From Rhynchonema sp. JSB1_4 (taxonomy: Eukaryota > Nematoda > Chromadorea > Monhysterida > Xyalidae): a stretch of DNA of 64,000 nucleotides. The notes beneath the pieces were generated by a model. That model was not told the DNA's origin and searched no databases. It worked only from the letters and a program-made list of their open reading frames with translations. The stretch is taken from NCBI GenBank assembly GCA_030248065.1, contig JASAMV010001995.1, positions 46,471 through 110,470 on the forward strand, in the 5' to 3' direction. Below are positions 11,101 through 18,800 of this stretch, piece after piece; positions within the stretch are counted from its first letter, which is position 1; the number at the start of each line of letters is the position of its first letter. The position numbers and the translations under genes are program-made.

Positions 11101-12367
11101 AGTCTTCATCCTTCTTCATAAGCTCATATAGTGGCGATGCCACTTGTGAAAAGCCCTTCACAAAACGTCGATAAAAACTGGTCATGCCTATAAATCGACG
11201 CAATTCTCGTAGGTTACTCGGCACCGGATAGGTACGTATTGGCAATGCTTTTTCGCCTTTTCGTATTCCATCAGCAGAAACCTCTGTACCTAGAAATTGC
11301 ACTGATTCCAAGAGTAATTCGCACTTTTTCAACTCAGCGCGCATGCGTACGTCCCTCATCCGCTGAAACATCTTTCGTAATGTTTCTACATGTTCTTCAA
11401 ACGTATTTGTGGTGACTATCAAGTCATCCAAATACCATCTTAACTTCTCTGGGTCCACGTTCTCAAAAATCTCCATCATTGTTCTACTGAAAATCGCCGG
11501 TGCGACTGACAGTCCCATAGACAATCGTGTGAACTTAAAGTGTCCCATGGGGCATATAAATGCCGTAATATCCTGGCATTCATCTGCGATCTTGATCTGC
11601 CAAAATCCACTTTTAAGGTCGATTTTCGAAAAGAACTTAGGTCTTATCATTCCCAGGCTGTCAATAAGCATTTGTATGTTTGGAATGGGAAATGCGTCTT
11701 GTACCAGCCGGGCATTCAATCTCCTATAATCCTGACAAAGACGTACAGTTGAATCCGGCTTTGCGACTGGCACCAAAGGCGCTGCCCAGGCCGACGTACA
11801 CTTGGCAATAATGCCTGCTTTTAGCATATCCTGCAAAGTTTGTTCAACTTTCTGCCTCACGCAAAAGTCCAATTTTCTACATGGCAACCTCACTGGTGTG
11901 TCATCTATTGTCTTAATCTTCGCTTCATGCCCTATGATTGGGTCCAATGGATCCCCTTTTACATAAATCACATCATAGAATTCCGTCAGTAACGTCAATA
12001 TCGTTTCCTGATGTTCAGGAGATTTTTCACGCAACGTGAATTTCAAATGTTCCTTAATTAATTTGACCTTTCGGTCTTTTCGTTCCTGTTCCGTTTCCTC
12101 CAGAACCTTAAAATCACTCGCATCTTGTACTGGATTTTCACCCATTTGTTTTTGAGAACCCGAAGCAATGTTGTCTTCCGGGTCTCCTTGTTTCTTGAAA
12201 ATCATATCTTCAATATTTTTCTTTCGGCGGTCCTCCTTCTTCTCTTCAAGCAGCTCTTCCAGAATCGCTGTACTCATAACTTGTCCTACCGCCTGCTCAT
12301 TTTCCTTATTTACATCCTTTTGATCGCCCAGGACGTTTTCCACTGTGCTGAGATCACACCCGGACAT
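8192..12367 (-). CDS. pol: Pol polyprotein: reverse transcriptase, RNase H and integrase of a Ty3/Gypsy-type element
   Basis: The 1391-residue frame copies element RNA to DNA and integrates it. Reverse transcriptase spans about residues 165-430, with the catalytic Tyr-Leu-Asp-Asp near 309. RNase H follows, with its Asp in LETDGS near 457 and a TDHSALK motif. The integrase begins with a His-His-Cys-Cys zinc module near 925-965, then a catalytic core with Asp near 993, Asp near 1047 and Glu near 1081. The second Asp and Glu are 33 residues apart, slightly closer than the usual 35. The RT, RNase H, integrase order defines the Ty3/Gypsy class. About 300 residues of unknown sequence separate RNase H from integrase. 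I see no chromodomain. The ATG at 12367 lies 58 bases inside the end of gag-pro, in the -1 frame. The frame is intact, so the copy may be young. Confidence 0.95.
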   Translation of the reverse strand: MSGCDLSTVENVLGDQKDVNKENEQAVGQVMSTAILEELLEEKKEDRRKKNIEDMIFKKQGDPEDNIASGSQKQMGENPVQDASDFKVLEETEQERKDRKVKLIKEHLKFTLREKSPEHQETILTLLTEFYDVIYVKGDPLDPIIGHEAKIKTIDDTPVRLPCRKLDFCVRQKVEQTLQDMLKAGIIAKCTSAWAAPLVPVAKPDSTVRLCQDYRRLNARLVQDAFPIPNIQMLIDSLGMIRPKFFSKIDLKSGFWQIKIADECQDITAFICPMGHFKFTRLSMGLSVAPAIFSRTMMEIFENVDPEKLRWYLDDLIVTTNTFEEHVETLRKMFQRMRDVRMRAELKKCELLLESVQFLGTEVSADGIRKGEKALPIRTYPVPSNLRELRRFIGMTSFYRRFVKGFSQVASPLYELMKKDEDWNWTDLHQAAFEYLKQQMAEDIMLKYPNFEKPWTLETDGSKWGFGAILSQEDENGKLRPIAYASRSLKQAEKKYTSSELEMGAIAWSIMQFSMYLRGHKLTVITDHSALKMCMTGNFNNARVDRWAQLIASFNPTFVYRAGSQNQAPDAFSRMAGCENYDESATEPNKDKEPTIDEALEEIWGLCAISPVQEDIEKRVRKHFEELSKVHTIAPATNAQSELKMVNMLIRSRNDSPQKFTAWFNKKVKQIQGPKVDMALIASIMMEPGSLEEHKPIRKMEVKEFWTQFEKERRIRKIPTNDENALKVLQIDLAKQTSLSIEETEGKVCKINPQPVKGKEKAKRDAQEHTVAIMRELAEEESQVNRTIIDKFSRLLPDSETVQWVENDFTYEISAQGENEGWLCVDWPTYAVAQAVAKAQREDPVLQQMITAYHQYNRLKTGTFEPRLKDLPDTEGAKWFYEIKDSVYVHPKSGILYRLKREEKHYDQVIVPEEHKILVMTDAHHFSGHFLTEGTYARLKTQFYWRGMYRDVDKFCKSCKVCALTADNLKPQATDYRPTKVIPEPFATVGMDILGLDKTDDGYQYILVILDFYSKYVEAIPLKSRKEQEVKEAFMTFLSHCWRPRLVSCDQEGAFRAKGFREMCKTLGIKQQFTMAHRPLGAVENMNKKLLRTLRRMLGPNNKEWKQGLPLAVISINTQVTETGYSPYQILHKRGPALIPASTVLSQTPSIAEQKQYAEYQDYLDKQMEEEIAMSLERAYWARKSRHDKKNIGAFRVAPGQRIFVQGKPSITGKSYKIAWRARGPYRVCDVTTGGRVYVRKVHDPQMNIKPVHLETVLPCSKDIPDDFFWTGTEFIKFQPTEFSKKGDIIIEPQYRYPEAQMKDKIQNKSILYSEEEFRQATQIPEDQGESAFAIRKPKPQTEVNMVAIQTEISLPNDLNVPQIMTILGEVMNGKKEAQPSPDQKGDQERD

Positions 12368-15300
12368 TGGGTCCCAGCATTGTGAAAATCCTGCTTCTGT
12401 TTACGTAATGCTTCTTCAACATTATGCTCAACCCCATAGTCAATATGGTCTATCGACGCAGCCATACTGTATCCCCGTTCACCCACGATCGTACTTTCTT
12501 CAATTTCAATATCTTTATCGCCCGTATTGAACATTGTGATCTGATTTATGCTAAAATCAGTGGGGTATATGCCCTCCACAATGTTCAGCGTATCGATATC
12601 ATCTTTCATAAAACCTACTGACGGGTGAACGTGTTGCACTACTTCATCAGGCCTGATTTGGGCCCACTCTTCCATTATATCCATAGTTTCTGATTGGCTT
12701 CGACCCATATCGTCAATTACGTATACACTCACAGGTACCACCGCCCTAGGTGGTATCGTGACCTTTTTCGCCACGTATATCACACCCGGTACCATGCGGC
12801 GCCTTGCAGGCCTAACCAAATTGGTTGCCGGTGTGTATTCTTCTGGCTCCTGTCCTGATTCTGCCTGCTGTTCTTCCGGAGCTTTTTCTTTATTTTTATC
12901 CTCAATAGTATTGACTTTTGGGTCAATTTTATCATATGGACGACCATTCTTCCTTAATTCTTCCTTTGGCCTATCGCCAACGGGCTTATTCCTGTCTTGG
13001 AATCCACAGGGTTTAGCCCCTGGATGACGATTCGGTGGCATGCTCACTGGTTTCGAGGCATGCTTATTTCGTTCGAACATTTCAATCTTCTTTTTCTCCT
13101 CCTTGTCTTCCGAAGATGGACCTTTGGTGACCTTCTTCTTTTGGTCCTTACTTGACTTTGGAGCCGTATTCGGACGTTTTTGGTGCTGGTTTCGCACCAC
13201 CAACTTCTTATTTTCCGGATCCAAATTTATTCGTATTGGGGCTTGGTCTTTGCGAGCAGCGGCTATTTTGTCCGCCACCTCCTTCTCAAGCCTCTTCTTA
13301 TCCGCCCATTCGGCTTCCCCGAAATGGGTATTCCCAAACATCTCGTCTATGGCACCAATGCCAAAGATAGACTTATAAATGTCCTCACCTTGCAAAAATG
13401 GGATCAATTTCGGTCCCCGTTTTCCACAGGTTATGTTCAACAGAACAATGCCTGTTAGTGCACTTCTGTATCCGTGAAATCCCTCAATAATCATATGGCA
13501 TTTATAATGCTCCGTAATGATCTTTTCGCGTACCAAAATCGTAAAATCCCTTACTGAGAGTAAGTTCACCGCACTCCCGCTGTCTTCGAGCATTGATAAT
13601 TGTGCCATCTTAAAAAATTTCTCATCATAACAGCGAATATCCAGCTCTTTGACTGGGCGACATACTCGCATCAGTAGTTCCGCTGTCTTGTCGTTTGCCT
13701 GCTCCTCTTTTGTTGAGATCTTTATACTATCCATTTTAGTTTTGGAACCTAAATGCCCTTGCTTGGCAATCAATAATTCATATACTTGATCCTTTTCACC
13801 CTGTGGTCCTTTGAAGGCTCCATCAAATGTAGGCTTGGCCTTTTTCGGCCAGTCCGTCATATCCACTACCGCATCCGGTTTCTGGATTGGTTTCTTATCC
13901 AATGTTGCAATAAAAATCTTCGGGAACGTATGCTTACCCCGAATTTGCTGCATTTTCGCCGTTTCCTTCCTTTCCCAACCAACTTGGAAAGGTCCTCTGC
14001 GAAATTCTATCTCGGATTCTGTCTTATTTGGAAAATTATGCCAGTACCGAGCCAATTGTTCGGTCTGGGCCTCTTGTGACACATTATATAGGTTCACATA
14101 TGTAGACGTCTTAATTAACGCCACTTCCGGACACTGAATTTGCTCCGGCTTTATGTTCAAAGTCTCCATTATTTCACGTAATATCTTCAACCTATGTTGC
14201 AGGTCATCCTGTGCCCGCACCAAATCACGCAATTTCTTCCTATTTTGACCCTTTTTTGAGTCTGTCTGGGTACTTGCGTCCTTCATAGATATTGTTTTTG
14301 CGCAATTTATCATACCTACAAAAGCAGGTGTGACTGAATATGCCTTCAGTCCTTCATATTCATCTCCTTCGGACGTATTCTGTTCCTCAGACTCCGGTCC
14401 AGAATCCGATTGATCCTCCGCCTTGAAGCGGTTTAAACTATCCTCTAGGTCCTCTTCCTTTTGGCCGAGTGCCAAAACCGACGAAGCTTGCTTCTGTTGG
14501 TTCATATTTTGCACCTTTTCAGCTGTATTTGTTCCAACTGTCATTTCATATAAGTCTTCTCGTCGAGGCATTCGTGTGTTGAAAGCCCCTCGTTCTCTAA
14601 ACTGAGTTTTCCCTTTTCGTTCAGCAGCTTGGAATTTTTCCACCATCACGTCCCATTTGGCCATTTTGGTTTCCCTCTGCACCACTTTGGACGCCTCCTT
14701 TTGCGTCATCTTATATTGGTTCCTCATATATTCAACCGCTTCCTTATTTTTAGCTGCTTTACGCATATTGTAATCATGCTCAGCTTCCTTAGCTGCCATC
14801 ATCACATCTATAGTATTCCTCCATTGTTGTTGCGGATTTGTCATCAATTTCCGAATTTCGGGCTTTATGGTGGACAGAAATAATTCTGCCTTCCATGAAC
14901 TAGGCTGGTCCTTGTATGCCTTATTTAGAATCTTACAATACTCATGGTGCCATTCTTGCACTGTCTGCTTTTGTTGCATACTGTTGTGCACTTGTGTCAT
15001 ATATTTCTTCAAATTCCTGGCATTTGTAAATGCCTCACGCAACTTATTCATGATGTATTCGTAATCAGTACCTCTGATATCCCTTTTTAGGTCGAATAAA
15101 TGAGCTCGACCTGTCCCTTTCATCATTTTGACCAAAGCCAAATATCGGTCCTCCATTGATAACCCGGCCGCTACGGCACAGCTATCAAACTCCTCTTGCC
15201 AATCCTCAATATCCATAGCATCTTCCTTGGCTGGGTCATAATCTAGGCACTCAATTGGGAGCCATTCCTGGAATTGTTTCCATTGTTTCTTCCAATCGGG

Positions 15301-15822
15301 TCTTTTATCGCTATTTCTCAACAAATATAGTTCCTGTGCCGTGGGCTTCAATGCCTCAAACGGTTTTGTTTGTGTAACATAATTTATTTCCTGCGGAATT
15401 CGCCTATTTTTGCAAGCTTGCACAATTCTTTCCCTATTTTCCTGCATCATTTCATCGGTGACCATTTGTTCATCACCACCGACAAGCCTGATGCCCATTT
15501 GACACTGTACTATCTTACTATTAATCAAAGCAGTCATCTTTTGCGTCTCTTGTTCGAATTCCTCATCATCCTCAGGCATCAAGGGTAAGTACTGATTTCG
15601 TACCTGACCCTCTCTGTCCGCCTGTTTCTGTACATATAACCGTACGCCACGAGAATTGACAAATTTCGTCAACTTTGGACCATCCTTCACTGGCTGTGGA
15701 TAGGCATGATTGGCCATCTCTTGAGAAAATACATAAACTTTCTCGTTTTCCATAATTTTATCTAACATTTTCCTGAGGTGATAGGGGTATCTATACATGG
15801 GCTCCGGTGCCTTGCATACCAT
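12310..15822 (-). CDS. gag-pro: Gag-protease polyprotein of the retroelement
   Basis: The product has 1170 residues. Residues about 190-365 are helical and resemble the Ty3-type capsid domain (a WQEEF patch followed by amphipathic helices). No Cys-His zinc knuckle is visible. Near residue 744 the motif LEDSGSAVNLLS fits a retropepsin active site with Asp-Ser-Gly in place of the common Asp-Thr-Gly. Residues about 1010-1130 form a beta-rich stretch (IPPRAVVPVSVYV, then a turn and GERGYSM) like the segment that follows the protease in many Ty3 elements. The start ATG at 15822 lies 61 bases inside the end of the upstream frame and the stop lies inside pol. Both overlaps are in the -1 direction. 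The lysine-rich linker near 900-1000 may bind nucleic acid. Confidence 0.85.
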   Translation of the reverse strand: MVCKAPEPMYRYPYHLRKMLDKIMENEKVYVFSQEMANHAYPQPVKDGPKLTKFVNSRGVRLYVQKQADREGQVRNQYLPLMPEDDEEFEQETQKMTALINSKIVQCQMGIRLVGGDEQMVTDEMMQENRERIVQACKNRRIPQEINYVTQTKPFEALKPTAQELYLLRNSDKRPDWKKQWKQFQEWLPIECLDYDPAKEDAMDIEDWQEEFDSCAVAAGLSMEDRYLALVKMMKGTGRAHLFDLKRDIRGTDYEYIMNKLREAFTNARNLKKYMTQVHNSMQQKQTVQEWHHEYCKILNKAYKDQPSSWKAELFLSTIKPEIRKLMTNPQQQWRNTIDVMMAAKEAEHDYNMRKAAKNKEAVEYMRNQYKMTQKEASKVVQRETKMAKWDVMVEKFQAAERKGKTQFRERGAFNTRMPRREDLYEMTVGTNTAEKVQNMNQQKQASSVLALGQKEEDLEDSLNRFKAEDQSDSGPESEEQNTSEGDEYEGLKAYSVTPAFVGMINCAKTISMKDASTQTDSKKGQNRKKLRDLVRAQDDLQHRLKILREIMETLNIKPEQIQCPEVALIKTSTYVNLYNVSQEAQTEQLARYWHNFPNKTESEIEFRRGPFQVGWERKETAKMQQIRGKHTFPKIFIATLDKKPIQKPDAVVDMTDWPKKAKPTFDGAFKGPQGEKDQVYELLIAKQGHLGSKTKMDSIKISTKEEQANDKTAELLMRVCRPVKELDIRCYDEKFFKMAQLSMLEDSGSAVNLLSVRDFTILVREKIITEHYKCHMIIEGFHGYRSALTGIVLLNITCGKRGPKLIPFLQGEDIYKSIFGIGAIDEMFGNTHFGEAEWADKKRLEKEVADKIAAARKDQAPIRINLDPENKKLVVRNQHQKRPNTAPKSSKDQKKKVTKGPSSEDKEEKKKIEMFERNKHASKPVSMPPNRHPGAKPCGFQDRNKPVGDRPKEELRKNGRPYDKIDPKVNTIEDKNKEKAPEEQQAESGQEPEEYTPATNLVRPARRRMVPGVIYVAKKVTIPPRAVVPVSVYVIDDMGRSQSETMDIMEEWAQIRPDEVVQHVHPSVGFMKDDIDTLNIVEGIYPTDFSINQITMFNTGDKDIEIEESTIVGERGYSMAASIDHIDYGVEHNVEEALRKQKQDFHNAGTQCPGVISAQWKTSWAIKRM

Positions 15823-18800
15823 TGGGCTCCGATGCCCAATTCACCTGACCAAAATCCTCCAGCATATCTGTCCTTTTCATCCAATGGATGTAGGTAACTT
15901 TTCACTTCCGGTTCTGGTTTTTCTGTCTTCTGCAATATAGCCGTAACTGCACTGCGTATCTCGCATGGTGGTTCCGGTTTTTCTGGTATTTCCTGCCGGC
16001 GTTCTGTCGGCCCGCCGATCACTTGCAGATTCTCTTTTTCTTGGTCCACACGGACCTTATCAATCAATTCATCAATTTTCTTCGAAATTTGTTCCCTTTC
16101 TTGCTGACAATCAGCTATCCGCTCTTCGCGTTCCCCTTTACGGGAGCGCATGGCACGTATGTACCTTATTTCGTTCTCTTTTAATTGTTCTTCTAATTCA
16201 GCTCTAATCGTACTCACCGTTCTAGCTTCCTCTTCCTGTACTGGTATCGCTGATGTTTCAATCAGTTCCGGGGTCTTATCCCCCTCGTTCTGACTTACTG
16301 CCATATTACGCATCAAATTCGGCAATTCTTCTTTCAGCATTTCCCGAAGTATTTTCTGGATTTGCTGTCTGTCATCTTTCCGTATGAATCGTACTCCTTG
16401 GTCCTGGGAGTCTCCATCCTCTCCATCAGATTCCTGTACATTCTGTGCACCATTCGGTCCTGACGGTCCGGCGGCACCCGCTGCATTAACAAGCGATTTA
16501 ACTGGTGCCGGTATCGTTTTAGCCTTAACGGTTTTGGTGTTCCAGTTTCCCGGACTCGAGCCAAAAACTTCTGCTTGTTTCTTATTTTGACCAATTTCAC
16601 GGTCCTGTTGCTCGATCATACTCACCATTTCTTCTTCACTGTCCGTCAAATCTACATTTGCGGTGGCAATCTCGATTGCCTGTTTCGCCATGTGTTTTAT
16701 CGTCCTAGGGTCTTCCAGTGGGCTTGTTGGTTGCCTTTTTCTGGATGGCCCTGGCCGTAACATATTATCCGATTCAGCTGAATCCTCTGCTGATGATCGA
16801 ACTTCATGGTACTCGTCACTTGACTGAGACAAATTTGTCTGCTCATTTCCCTTATTAGCCAAGGGCCCCTGCCTCTTTGCTTGATGCTCCTGGATAGGTG
16901 CACTCAGCAAAGTGGCATCCCCTTGGCTGGTATCGGCCTCCTCGCCCTCTTGTTGACTTATCGCCGCTATGGCTTCTTCGAACCACGTATCCATCCCTAT
17001 ATCACTGTCAGTGAGGTCCGTAGGCTCAGATTGGGATTCCTCTTCTGGTGATAACGATGCCAATTGTTCCTGCATAATCTGATGGCCTTTGTCCTGGTTC
17101 AGTTTTATTCTCTCCATCAGTTTCTTATTGTATTCCTTCTCAAATTCCGGATTTTTACTTGTCTGTTGGGCTGGGTATCCAGCTTCATTTACTTCCCTAA
17201 TCAGTCTTTCGTTCCATGATATGATTTCTTTATTTCCTTTCTTTATGAAGCGCCCTGTTGTGGCGCTCAAAGTTCTATCTTTGGGATAGAGTGCCCATTC
17301 ACCATCCCTTGTTAGGTACATAAAATCCTTGGAACCTTCCGTGATCTCCTGTACCACTCCATATCGGTATGGTGGTATCATAATTTCACCATTTTCGTAT
17401 TTCTGCAACTTATGCACTCGCCCCTTTTCATCCACGGCTTTATCATCCGTTGGAATGATATGCAATCTCTTTTCTTTCGGAATTTGGTACATTTTCTTAG
17501 GGTAGATGTTCGGACCTGGCCAAACTTTCACACCCGATTCGAAAACTTGAATACTTTCCAGGATCTCTCGATCCATACCTTTTCGCTTCAGTTGCTTCAG
17601 CCATGTTTTTATCGGCCAATTTTCATATATATCTCCCTCGGAGACACTTTCTGACCGTCTACGCGGTTTCGGCAATTGCATTCTTGCCGGCATAGGTACT
17701 TTCTGTTGTTCAGCTACTTCCTGCAATAAAGTCCATGAAACATCAGACGTATTTTTCTTCTGCTGTACCGTTCTGGTTAAGCGTTTCCTCGTTCGTGGGG
17801 TTTCATTGTTGCTTCCTGTGGCCCGTTGTTCCTCCTCCACCAAAGGAGTAGAGGTCATCGGGTGCACCATATACATTCCAAAGGCTTTCGCACTCGTTTG
17901 ACGTGGTCTCCTGTATTTCATACCAGCTGATGTTTCACCATATTTTCGCTCTCGGCTTCCTTCTAGTGCTTCCACGTGCTTATTCAAGTAAAAATCACAT
18001 TGTTGTTGCGCTTTGTCCAAATTTGCCAAGTCTTTGGAGAATTGGATAAGTGCTGCAGACATATATGAATCATTTGCCGATTCACGTCCCGCCTTATAGT
18101 CACATAGGGCCTCCAGTGCCCTACTTTTATTCAACGATTCCATAGATGATATCTTCAACCGTTCCGCTATTTTTCCCAGTTCTTGGGTACACTTATGAAC
18201 ACGTTTCTGGCATTCTTGAATGTCAGACGTAAAAGATTCATCACTTCTGTATGGTATCTCCATGTATGGTCGTTTTCTGGCCCTTTCTGACACTGCTGAA
18301 AATGACTGACTAAATGAGATGCCATCTCCTGTGTCATTCATGGGTTCCCAGTTCCACATAATCTTAGCTCTTTCTTGCGTATTAACGAACTCCCTTCTTT
18401 TCAAACTTTCCGTGCTACGCTTTGGTGCCCAACTATCTTGGTCACTGGAGACGTGACGTCTTTCTGGCGTATAATTCCGTACTTCTGGGTCCTCAGGTTC
18501 ATCCTCCATTTCATATCCGTAGAAGACTGGATCGTCCTCTTCATGAAGCTCAAATAAACCCTCGGGTAACCCCGATCGTTCTAGGTGGCTTGAGCAATAC
18601 CTCGCCTTTTTAATCGATCCACTCCGTTCCGGAGATGGTGCCCTCAGTTGTTCGATCGAAGGTACACTTGACCGATCAGATCGTTCACTTAAACATGACA
18701 ACAATCGTTCACGCATTTTCTGTTCCATACAGTAAATTTCTGTGGATCGTACGAAACCTTTCCACTGATGTTCAGACATAAAATCATACGAGGTAATTTG

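Noticed and set aside
12310..12367. Programmed -1 frameshift signal at gag/pol
   Set aside because: No heptamer of the XXXYYYZ type was found in the overlap and an ATG starts pol; kept only as an open question.
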